NCBI GenBank assembly: GCA_021798435.1
Contig: JAJZGN010000039.1
Span: 1 to 12,324, forward strand
DNA length: 12,324 bases
Reading direction: 5' to 3'
Origin: a bacterium
GTDB lineage: Bacteria > Chloroflexota > Dormibacteria > Aeolococcales > Bog-877
The notes below the pieces were generated by a model that was not told the origin of the DNA, did no database searches, and saw only the letters and a list, made by a program, of their open reading frames with translations. Within the stretch, counting starts at the first letter, position 1. Each line of letters opens with the position of its first letter. Both the position numbers and the translations under genes were made by a program. Below, piece after piece: positions 6,763 to 12,324 of the stretch.

Positions 6763-7197
6763 TCATCCGAACTTCCGCGCCGCGTCCAGGAAGCCTTCTG
6801 ACTGGGGGTCGAGGTGGGCGAGCCCCCCAACTTCGGCGAAGGCCCTATCGGCCGAGGCCAGGGCAAAGCCGCGGTGGAGGGCGGCGCCGGCGAGGACAGC
6901 GTCAAAAGGCGAGAGAGCGGCCGAATCCGCGAAGAGCTCCAGTCCCAAGAGCAGCTGGGCGTCGTCCACCAAGATCAGCGGCGCCAGTCCTTTGGCGTAT
7001 TCGAGAGCTCTCGCCGCGGCCTCCGCCCGTGGTCGCCGCCGCGCCCTCACGTGGCAGAACTCCTGGATCACCTCGATGGTGGTGCTGGCTCGCACCGTCC
7101 CGTCGCGAATGAGTTCCAGGAGTCCGCGCGAGGGGTCCCGGAGCCGGTGGTCATCTCCTACGGCATAGACGAGGATGGTGGTGTCGAGAAGGATCAC
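6763..7197 (-). CDS. vapC: VapC-type PIN-domain ribonuclease toxin
   Basis: This 144-residue PIN-domain protein is predicted to cleave RNA (tRNA or rRNA in known VapCs) when its antitoxin is degraded. The acidic active site is complete: Asp5 in ILLDTTILVYA, Glu46 in IEVIQEFCHV, Asp99 in LSPFDAVLAGAAL and Asp117 in LASADRAF. The order and spacing match VapC. The start is GTG at 7197, overlapping the antitoxin stop by four bases (GTGA), so translation is coupled. Length is normal to slightly long. The C-terminal tail (GFLDAARKFG) is unremarkable. It lies between decayed fragments, consistent with a mobile or addictive module. No lesion is visible. Confidence 0.9.
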   Translation of the reverse strand: MILLDTTILVYAVGDDHRLRDPSRGLLELIRDGTVRASTTIEVIQEFCHVRARRRPRAEAAARALEYAKGLAPLILVDDAQLLLGLELFADSAALSPFDAVLAGAALHRGFALASADRAFAEVGGLAHLDPQSEGFLDAARKFG

Positions 7198-7442
7198 CCC
7201 CGGCCTCGGACCTGGTCCAGCTCTTCGCGAAGCAGCCCCGGCGCTGGCACCGACATCGGCTCCGCGTCCAGAATCGCCTGCAGGGCGGAGCGCCGCTCCT
7301 CGGCATCCTGAGGAATCTGCTGGTCGATCGCCTCGCGCACCAGCACGGCGACCGCGACTCCGCGGCGAGCTGCCTCACGCTCCAGGCGATCCCAGCGCGC
7401 GTCGTCGATCAGGACCTGCAATCGCCGGTCAAACATGCTCAT
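7194..7442 (-). CDS. vapB: VapB-type ribbon-helix-helix antitoxin
   Basis: This 82-residue protein has an RHH/CopG-like N-terminus. A DNA-contacting strand near residues 7-12 (RLQVLI) is followed by two helices, about 14-26 and 29-41 (WDRLEREAARRG, VAVLVREAIDQQI). The C-terminal half (AILDAEPMSVPAPGLLREEL) is the expected toxin-wrapping segment with its conserved DAEPM-like core. The ATG at 7442 is given; a second ATG two codons in (7436) is equally possible, and no Shine-Dalgarno sequence precedes either. It is first in the operon and overlaps vapC by four bases. It likely represses its own promoter through the inverted repeat covering its start codons. Confidence 0.88.
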   Translation of the reverse strand: MSMFDRRLQVLIDDARWDRLEREAARRGVAVAVLVREAIDQQIPQDAEERRSALQAILDAEPMSVPAPGLLREELDQVRGRG

Positions 7443-7472
7443 ACGTTAGCATGTCCGGTGCGCAGTTGTCGA
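7433..7472 (-). promoter_or_regulatory. vapBC operator and promoter candidate
   Basis: ACATGCT (7433-7439) and AGCATGT (7448-7454) form a perfect 7-bp inverted repeat with an 8-base spacer, spanning the vapB start codons. On the minus strand TCGACA (7472-7467), 18 bases, then TAACGT (7448-7443) is a possible -35/-10 pair; the -10 is weak. That promoter would start transcription at or next to the ATGs, giving a leaderless transcript, with the repeat blocking it when bound by VapBC. Confidence 0.5.
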
Positions 7473-8085
7473 AAGGGCTCGGCGCAACCATCTCCGTCAG
7501 GGGCGGCGTGGTGGGCAGGGTCGAACCCTTGGCTCAGGACGTGCCAAGGAGTCCGACCTCGGCGACGGGCACGTTCGGGGGCGTGCTCAGCGTGACGACG
7601 CCGACTCAAAGGCGGGGCCCGAACTTTCCCTTAATTTTTTGGGGGGAGAGGCAACCAGCGCCAGATTAGGTGGTCCAGCCCCGGGGATCTGCGGCCTTCG
7701 AGCCCGCCCGCCTACCGCGTTCGCCCCAGCGACTCGCCCCAGTCCCCCGTCTCCCACCCGACCGCGCTGAGCGGACTGGCCGCCCCGGTACACCCGCAGC
7801 TGCCCTCCCGCCGCTCGGGTGCGCGGGGACCCTGCGCGGTGTGCGAGTGAGGGGTGGGCCTGGGGTGGAGGGCCGAAGCCAGATCTACCGCAGGTGGCCG
7901 CCGGAGAGCAGCCAGGGCGCCAGGTGGGACCCCTTGGCCGCGAGCGTCAGGGCCCGGCCACGAGCCCGGTCAGACCCCAGACTCAACCCGCCCGGTGCCT
8001 CACTTGACCGGCCGCCAGCCCACCACGTCGACCAAGGTACTCCCGGCCTCCATCTGGGGAACGGCGGGCCCGGGGCCGCGGTGTC
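7473..8085. other. Gene-free stretch upstream of vapBC
   Basis: I see no convincing gene in these roughly 610 bases. Frames on both strands are Arg/Pro-rich chance frames. One AT-rich run (7627-7640, CCCTTAATTTTTTG) stands out in otherwise GC-rich DNA and is flanked by runs of C and G. A hairpin-like AGGGTTCGACCCT on the minus strand near 7519-7531 resembles a tRNA T-arm, but no tRNA can be folded around it. Confidence 0.4.
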
Positions 8086-9153
8086 TCACCCGAGCAGGTA
8101 GCGCAGATCGCCGTTGCCCGAGTTGGCCGCGGCTCCCAGCGAGGACAGCCCAAACGCCTCCTCGATGGTCCGGAGGGTGCCGTAGTGGTCCCCGGGGGTG
8201 GCGAAGTTGCCCTTTCCCCGGGCGTTGGAGCTGATCACCACCATCGGCACCTGGCCGCCGGCGGCGGCGCCGCCGCAGCAACCGGAATTGTCGGTGCCCT
8301 CGTCCATGGTGATGAGGACTGTGCCGTTGGCCCTGAACCAGGACGAGGCCAGCACTCCTGGCAGGTTGGCCTGCAGCCACTGGTCGGCCTGCTGGATCGT
8401 CCCGTCGTGCATGTCGTCGTTGAGATTTGGCGTGATCCAAACGAAGTCCGGCGCGGTGCCCGCGGCCAGGGCGGCCACCAGACCGGCGGCGCCCGGGTAG
8501 GGCAGGATGTGGCAAGCCCCCGGCTGCAGGTTGTCCTGGAAGACTATGAAGGGGTTGTGCTTCAGAACGTAGTTGCCGGCAGAATCGCCGGTGTAGCAGG
8601 GGCTGGGCATGTCCTCCATGTAGGCGGTCCAGGGGATGTGGGCAGAGCTGAGCTGGCCGCCCAGGTCGGTCGTCGAGTACCCCCCCGCTCCGACGCAGGA
8701 GTCGGAGGTGCATCCCTGGGTCGATCCCGAGGCGATGGCAACGTAGTTCGGCTGCGAGGGATGGGTTACCCCGAACCATTGGGTGGCCGAGGCGTACTGG
8801 CTCGCCAGGGAGCAGAGGTAGGGGTCGGGCGATCCCGACCCGCAGGATCCGAGCGTGGCGGAGTACCCCTGGTTCTCCTCCATTATCACCATGATGTGCG
8901 GGGTGGAGGTGGCTGGAGCCGTCGGGGTCGAGGTCGCGGTCGGCTCCGGACGGGCGGTCACGGTCGAGGTGGGACTGGGCTGTGGGCTTGGGGTTGGGAT
9001 AGGCGAACTGCTCGGCACGGCAGGCGAGCTCTCGGGCTTCCGAGGGGCCCGCTTGGCTGCGGGATGGGTGAGGAGCAGGGTGGCACCGGCCACGAGAAGC
9101 ACTGTCACCATGGCGGCCCAGGCGACTCCAGGTCGCAGCCTCGCAAGGGACAT
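8086..9153 (-). CDS. Exported phosphoesterase (PF04185-like acid phosphatase/phospholipase C family)
   Basis: This 355-residue protein has an N-terminal membrane segment (about 10-28: AWAAMVTVLLVAGATLLL) acting as signal or anchor. A Pro/Ser/Thr linker (about 41-85) follows, then a catalytic domain of the alkaline-phosphatase superfamily. Landmarks are IMVIMEEN (87-94, metal-site start), THPSQPNYVA (130-139), TPNLNDDMHDGTIQQADQWL (241-260), ITMDEGTDN (281-289) and GDHYGTLRTIEEAFGL (321-336). All are standard blocks of this hydrolase family, which removes phosphate from phospholipid or phosphomonoester substrates outside the cell. Eight cysteines fit an exported, disulphide-bonded enzyme. The ATG at 9153 is preferred over one at 9204 because GAGGG precedes it and it gives a clean signal sequence. 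It is divergent from the GH99-like gene. The exact substrate is unknown. Confidence 0.85.
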   Translation of the reverse strand: MSLARLRPGVAWAAMVTVLLVAGATLLLTHPAAKRAPRKPESSPAVPSSSPIPTPSPQPSPTSTVTARPEPTATSTPTAPATSTPHIMVIMEENQGYSATLGSCGSGSPDPYLCSLASQYASATQWFGVTHPSQPNYVAIASGSTQGCTSDSCVGAGGYSTTDLGGQLSSAHIPWTAYMEDMPSPCYTGDSAGNYVLKHNPFIVFQDNLQPGACHILPYPGAAGLVAALAAGTAPDFVWITPNLNDDMHDGTIQQADQWLQANLPGVLASSWFRANGTVLITMDEGTDNSGCCGGAAAGGQVPMVVISSNARGKGNFATPGDHYGTLRTIEEAFGLSSLGAAANSGNGDLRYLLG

Positions 9154-9582
9154 GTCGGCGTCACCCTCAACCCGAAACCAGAGTGGATGCTGGCTGCTGA
9201 GCATAGGCTCATCGCCGGCGCAGCGGGGGATCTGTCAACCGGCGGTCGGTGGGCTGGGCGGCTCGCCCGCGGGTGCTCCGGCACACCAGGCCGCGGTCCG
9301 CACGGCTGGCGCCCCATATCGTGCGCCCCCGACAGCTGCCCTCGATCTCCGCGACGGACTGGTGCGTTTCCGGTGAATCGGGCCAAGACTTGCCTCTTGG
9401 CGCAGAGGATGGGGAGCGATGAAGCCACGGCGAACCCACCCCCTACCCGGCTCGAGCCGATTTCCGTGCTCGGACCGAACTCCTTCATGTCCCCCGGGCG
9501 GCACCTGGCGCGCGGCCGCGGCCGCGCCTCCTGAGTGGCTGGCGGCCAACATCGGGGCTGACGCGGGGAGCGAGTTCTGCCC
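9154..9582. other. Shared upstream region of the two exported enzymes
   Basis: These 429 bases separate two divergent genes and should hold both promoters, but no convincing -35/-10 pair is visible. A TTGACA on the minus strand (about 9238-9233) is 27 bases from the nearest TATGCT, too far for a normal promoter. A perfect 18-base palindrome, GCGCGGCCGCGGCCGCGC, lies at 9510-9527, about 55 bases before the GH99-like start. No gene is seen here. Confidence 0.4.
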
Positions 9583-10650
9583 GTGAACCAGAGACCCGCC
9601 CTCCTTGTCGCCTGCGTGGTGGCCGGTCTGGTGGTGCCGCTCGGCACATCGTCCGGTGCCGCGGGAGCGCATCCTGGCCCGGGCTCTGGGACGGCACCCC
9701 CGCCTCGGGCTCAGCTGGCGACATCCCCTCCCGTCCCCACCAGGTCGGCGGCCCCAGCTCCAGTCAACCTCCGGGCCCAGCCGGCCGCCACCCCCGGTTT
9801 GAAGCCGACGCCGGGCGACCAGCCGACCGTCGCCGCCTCCGCACCCCCACCGGCGGCCAGCCCGAGCGGAGGAGCGCCCGACCTGCCGATTCGGGCGGCG
9901 TTCTTTTACCCGTGGTATCCCGAGTCGTGGTATCCGAGCAGCCATTTCACCCCGACCCTGGGGGCACCCTACGACTCCAGCGCTCCCGATGTTCTGGCCT
10001 ACCAGGTGGCCGCGATGGAGTACGCCCACGTCGAGGTGGCGATCGCCAGCTGGTGGGGTCAGGGGACACCCACCGACGCCCGGATCCCGCTCCTGCTCGG
10101 CGCCGCCGCTGGGACGGCGCTGAAATGGGCCCTTTACTACGAACCGGGTCCGGGCACCCAGGCCGCCGATCTGACCTACATCTACACGCGATACGCCGCC
10201 AACCCCCAGTACGAACACTTCGACGGCAAGCCGGTGCTCTTTGTCTACAGCCGCTCGGTGGCGAGCTGTGCCGATGCCGCCAGCTGGGTCAGCCTCAACG
10301 CGGGCCGGTTCTATCTCGACCTCCAGGTGTTCGGGGGATACCAGAGCTGCGCCATCCAGCCCGACCAATGGCACCAGTACGCCCCGGCGGAGCGCCAGGA
10401 CGAGCAGGCGGGCCACAGCTTCAGCGTCAGCCCCGGCTTCTGGCTCTACAGTTCCGCCACCCCCTTGCTGGCCCGGGACCCAGTCGCCTTCACCCAGGCG
10501 GTCCAGGAGATGGTGGCCAGCGCCGAGCCCTGGCAGCTGATCACCACCTGGAACGAGTGGGGCGAGGGCACGGCGGTGGAGGATGCGGTGCAGTGGCAGT
10601 CAGCCGACCCCTACGGGCAGTACGTCGACATCCTCCACGCCATACCGTAG
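9583..10650 (+). CDS. Exported GH99-like glycoside hydrolase
   Basis: This 355-residue protein starts with a short signal peptide (hydrophobic 6-22, likely cut near residues 25-30). A long Pro/Ala-rich linker (about 30-100) and a single catalytic domain follow. Diagnostic blocks are AAFFYPWYP (105-113), IASWWGQGT (154-162) and, near the end, TTWNEWGEGTAVE (321-333). The last, with Glu325 and Glu328, matches the catalytic end of GH99/GH71-like (alpha/beta)8 enzymes, which in GH99 cleave alpha-mannans. Bacterial relatives with this short domain are mostly uncharacterised, so the glycan substrate is open. The start is GTG at 9583, with GGGGAG at 9565-9570 upstream, slightly far. LVAC at residues 8-11 resembles a lipobox, but the preceding region is too short to rely on. 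It is divergent from the phosphoesterase, which shares its signal-linker-domain plan. Confidence 0.82.
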   Translation: MNQRPALLVACVVAGLVVPLGTSSGAAGAHPGPGSGTAPPPRAQLATSPPVPTRSAAPAPVNLRAQPAATPGLKPTPGDQPTVAASAPPPAASPSGGAPDLPIRAAFFYPWYPESWYPSSHFTPTLGAPYDSSAPDVLAYQVAAMEYAHVEVAIASWWGQGTPTDARIPLLLGAAAGTALKWALYYEPGPGTQAADLTYIYTRYAANPQYEHFDGKPVLFVYSRSVASCADAASWVSLNAGRFYLDLQVFGGYQSCAIQPDQWHQYAPAERQDEQAGHSFSVSPGFWLYSSATPLLARDPVAFTQAVQEMVASAEPWQLITTWNEWGEGTAVEDAVQWQSADPYGQYVDILHAIP

Positions 10651-10741
10651 CCCGCGCCCCCACCTCCAGCACCCGGGGCCATGGGGGACTTTCGCAGCCG
10701 GTGGCCTGCGGATGGCCCCCAGCGGAAGGTCGCTCCAGGAA

Positions 10742-10757
10742 GCGGGGGCAGCCCCGC
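10742..10757. terminator. Possible bidirectional terminator hairpin
   Basis: GCGGGG (10742-10747), loop GCAG, CCCCGC (10752-10757) give a perfect 6-bp stem between two converging transcription units. It is about 90 bases after the GH99-like stop and 48 bases beyond the RHH stop. Only a short TTT follows on the plus strand, so the call is tentative. Confidence 0.35.
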
Positions 10758-10804
10758 GGTTTGTGGCCAGCGGGCGAAGCGTCGCTACCGGCGTCTCACC
10801 CCGG

Positions 10805-11032
10805 TCACTCGCCAGGTGGGGGCGGGGCGAGCTTGCTGGCCTTGGCGATGGCCCGCTCCAGGGCCAGCTGGCACACCCGGCTCACGTTGATGTCGATGCC
10901 CCGGCCACGGAGTTCGTAGATGCGGGCCATCAGATCACCACCGAGATACACGGTCGTCTTGCTGGCGGCGGAGGCCTCACGGGAGGCCTGGGGCCGCAGC
11001 CAGGCTGGATCGTCGCGGCTCGAGCGGGTCAT
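10805..11032 (-). CDS. Ribbon-helix-helix DNA-binding protein
   Basis: This 75-residue protein has a polar N-terminal extension (1-24). An RHH fold follows: strand KTTVYL (25-30), helix 1 GDLMARIYELRG (32-43), a turn GIDINVS, and helix 2 RVCQLALERAIAKASKLA (51-68). The 'RGIDINVSRVCQLALE' block is like CcdA/ParD-type antitoxin DNA-binding domains. There is little room for a toxin-binding tail (APPPPGE only). The ATG at 11032 overlaps the stop of the vWA gene by four bases (ATGA), so the two are translationally coupled. The likely role is to repress the shared promoter, and it may partner the vWA protein; both are inference. No adjacent intact toxin gene is present. Confidence 0.8.
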   Translation of the reverse strand: MTRSSRDDPAWLRPQASREASAASKTTVYLGGDLMARIYELRGRGIDINVSRVCQLALERAIAKASKLAPPPPGE

Positions 11033-11766
11033 CCAGCAGCGCCGCCCCGGGCCTTCGGTCCCGGCTTTCCCGAGCGAGCCGCGGGCCTCGTGACCGGCGC
11101 GTCGGCGAGGGCGTCGGTGGCCCCACGGCTTGCTCCCCGGCTCTGCCGGTAGCTGCTGGCGGTCCTTGACAGGGTGGCGAAGGCGTCCCCGGACTGGGTG
11201 GCAGACGCGTAGCTCATGGTGTTGGCCAGGGGAACATTCATGGTGCGGCCCAGATCATAGGCGTCGATGTCGGCTCCCAGGAAGACGAAATCCCATCCCC
11301 GCTTGCGCCTCGCCCCCACCAGCTTGAAGACGCTTCTCTGAGTGAACTCCCGGCTGGCATTCTCGTAGCCGTCGGTCTGGATGATGACGAGTACGTGGTC
11401 GTACTCGTCGGCGACAGTGTCCGTGACCAAGATGGTCTGGCCGACGGCGTCCAGCAGCGGCGTCGCGCCCCGGGGCCGGAAGGGATTTTTGCGCGAGCCG
11501 AGGTCGGCGACCCGCGCCAGCGGGGTGGCCTTGTAGCAGGTCTGGCAGATCGGCTCACCCTCTTGCTGATCGAACTGCACCAGGGTCATAGCAGCTTCAC
11601 CCGCCTTCTCCCGTTGCTGCTCGTGCAGGAACTCGTTGAAGCCGCTGATGGTGGCGTCGTAGCAGCTCGCCATGCTGCCGCTTCGATCCAGGATGAAGAC
11701 CAGGAGGAATGTGTCCCCCGCCTCCGGCTTGATCTGCGACAGCTTCGCCTTGGTAGGTGCGGTCAC
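11029..11766 (-). CDS. von Willebrand factor A domain protein
   Basis: This is a 245-residue cytoplasmic protein with no signal peptide or membrane segment. A vWA domain occupies residues about 18-205 with a complete metal-ion-dependent adhesion site: DRSGS (27-31), Thr102 in RGATPLLDAVG and Asp132 in IIQTDGYENAS. A GWDFVFLGADIDA strand follows near residue 165. A CQTC pair (74-77) sits where relatives vary, possibly binding metal. The last 40 residues are basic and disordered-looking (SRGASRG to PGPKARGG). The GTG at 11766 was chosen over an in-frame ATG at 11823 because a strong AAGGAGGAGGA lies 5-15 bases upstream, and because the longer version would start inside the -35 box. It is first in a two-gene operon with the RHH gene. 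vWA proteins of this type (YegL/TerY-like) assemble protein complexes, but no TerD, MoxR or kinase partner is nearby. Confidence 0.88.
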   Translation of the reverse strand: MTAPTKAKLSQIKPEAGDTFLLVFILDRSGSMASCYDATISGFNEFLHEQQREKAGEAAMTLVQFDQQEGEPICQTCYKATPLARVADLGSRKNPFRPRGATPLLDAVGQTILVTDTVADEYDHVLVIIQTDGYENASREFTQRSVFKLVGARRKRGWDFVFLGADIDAYDLGRTMNVPLANTMSYASATQSGDAFATLSRTASSYRQSRGASRGATDALADAPVTRPAARSGKPGPKARGGAAG

Positions 11767-11770
11767 GGCG

Positions 11771-11823
11771 TCCTCCTCCTTAATATGTGGCGGCAGTATA
11801 CGCCTACCTACTAAGTATGTCAA
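11771..11823 (-). promoter_or_regulatory. Strong sigma70-type promoter and RBS of the vWA-RHH operon
   Basis: On the minus strand TTGACA (11823-11818), a 17-base spacer and TATACT (11800-11795) make a near-consensus promoter, the best in the window. Transcription should begin near 11788. AAGGAGGAGGA (11781-11771) is a near-ideal ribosome-binding site before GTG 11766. The spacer holds a 9-base imperfect palindrome, TACTAAGTA (11809-11817), a candidate repressor site for the RHH protein. Confidence 0.75.
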
Positions 11824-12128
11824 GCTTCAACCATGAGCGGGCACGCCCGTCGGCAACGTCGGAGGCGGTACGGGTCTGCCGCTTGGTCGACGCCGGTCTG
11901 GAGGCAGCGGCCGGGAGATTGCTCGCGGGCCCCGAGCTGATGCCGATCAGCACTGCCATGGTGGGGCGGGCCAGCCATGTCGGCAGCGCCTCGCTGGCCA
12001 GTCTGGACGCACTCCAGCTGGCAACGGCGCTCTCGCTCGCGGACGATCGAGCGGCACTGGGCACCTACGATCGTCAGCCACTGGACGCGGCCGCGTTTGA
12101 GCCGCTCCCATTCGAAACTCCAGTCTGA
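11817..12128 (+). pseudogene. PIN-domain (VapC-like) toxin lacking its N-terminus
   Basis: The frame from ATG 11817 to TGA 12126-12128 encodes 103 residues. From about residue 10 it follows a PIN toxin: Glu16 in SATSEAVRV, then PELMPISTAM, Asp64 in LASLDALQLATAL and Asp85 in LGTYDRQ, with the usual short tail. The first 40-45 residues, including the first strand and the first catalytic Asp, are missing. In their place lies the promoter region of the divergent vWA operon. No RHH or other antitoxin gene precedes it. Three of four acidic residues remain, but without the first one ribonuclease activity is unlikely. It could still be translated from ATG 11817, though no promoter or RBS is evident on this strand. 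Confidence 0.7.
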
Positions 12129-12216
12129 CTGGTGCGGTGCCCGCGCCGGGAGCTGCTCCCAGTCATCCGGGCTGACCAACAGTTGGGATGGGGGGCGTCC
12201 GCGGAGCACGGCCAGC

Positions 12217-12229
12217 GCTCACTGTGAGC
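12217..12229. repeat. Short inverted repeat downstream of the PIN fragment
   Basis: GCTCAC-T-GTGAGC is a perfect 6-bp inverted repeat with a one-base centre, in the non-coding tail of the window (12129-12324). It may be an operator or a chance palindrome; no gene start is visible beside it. Confidence 0.4.
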
Positions 12230-12294
12230 CCGTCGTCGGCCATCCCATCCCCGACTTCGGCTTCACGGGCGAGGCGCTGGCTTTCAGCCCCCGG

Positions 12295-12324
12295 GGCTCG
12301 GGTCCAGCAGAGGGTGCCCGAGCC
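12295..12324. repeat. Inverted repeat at the window edge
   Basis: GGCTCGGG (12295-12302) and CCCGAGCC (12317-12324) form an 8-bp stem around a 14-base loop, ending exactly at the window limit, so it may continue. A terminator hairpin or an element end are both possible. No T-tract is visible. Confidence 0.45.

Noticed and set aside
6476..7168. Long plus-strand frame across vapC
   Set aside because: Only its first part (to about 6655) resembles a protein family; the rest is antisense to vapC with its complete active site.
7515..7590. Possible tRNA on the minus strand, suggested by AGGGTTCGACCCT
   Set aside because: The stem is only four base pairs in the right register and no acceptor, D-arm or anticodon arm can be folded around it.
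7670..8101. Plus-strand frame of 143 codons before the phosphoesterase end
   Set aside because: Pro/Arg-rich, no family resemblance and no initiation signals; treated as chance.
9190..9240. TTGACA and TATGCT as a promoter for the phosphoesterase
   Set aside because: The spacing is 27 bases, too long for a sigma70-type promoter.
8185..9534. Long plus-strand open frame of 449 codons over the phosphoesterase
   Set aside because: It is antisense to a gene with clear family motifs and reads as Gly/Arg-rich low-complexity protein, typical of a GC-rich shadow frame.

Overview
This window is very GC-rich DNA with long spurious open frames on both strands. Gene content points to a soil-type high-GC bacterium: a mycothiol-dependent maleylpyruvate isomerase-like protein, a YtrA-type GntR/ABC exporter operon of the form common in Actinomycetota, VapBC, and secreted proteins with Pro/Ser/Thr linkers. 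I cannot separate Actinomycetota from Chloroflexota or Dormibacterota-like lineages from sequence alone.

Layout: (1) 1-360, an IS3-family remnant with its -1 frameshift site still readable. (2) 471-1049, a DinB/MDMPI-fold protein. (3) 1050-1680, gene-free. (4) 1681-3109, an intact winged-helix regulator divergent from an alpha/beta-hydrolase pseudogene. That pseudogene carries an amber stop, a frameshift, and a 3' truncation where an IS1380-type transposase remnant begins (3118-3469). (5) 3519-5808, an intact three-gene operon: YtrA-like regulator, ABC ATPase and ABC permease, with 4-bp overlaps. (6) 5809-6655, decayed DNA holding a transposase C-terminus with a 12-bp tandem repeat and a DUF4143-ATPase C-terminus. 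(7) 6763-7454, a vapBC toxin-antitoxin operon on the minus strand with an inverted-repeat operator over the start codon. (8) 7455-8085, gene-free. (9) 8086-10650, two divergent exported enzymes: a phosphoesterase (PF04185-like) and a GH99-like glycosidase. (10) 10805-11823, a minus-strand operon of a vWA-domain protein and a ribbon-helix-helix protein behind a near-consensus promoter. (11) 11817-12128, a PIN-domain toxin lacking its N-terminus, then 196 bases of non-coding sequence.

The overall picture is an accessory, insertion-prone region. Intact small modules (exporter operon, vapBC, secreted enzyme pair, vWA-RHH operon) are separated by at least six decayed gene fragments. The YtrA regulator probably controls its own operon in response to a compound exported by the ABC pair. 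VapB neutralises VapC and represses the operon. The winged-helix regulator appears to have lost its divergent target. The least explained module is the vWA-RHH operon. It has the strongest promoter in the window and sits beside half a PIN toxin, so it is the best candidate here for an undescribed system, although the evidence is only contextual.
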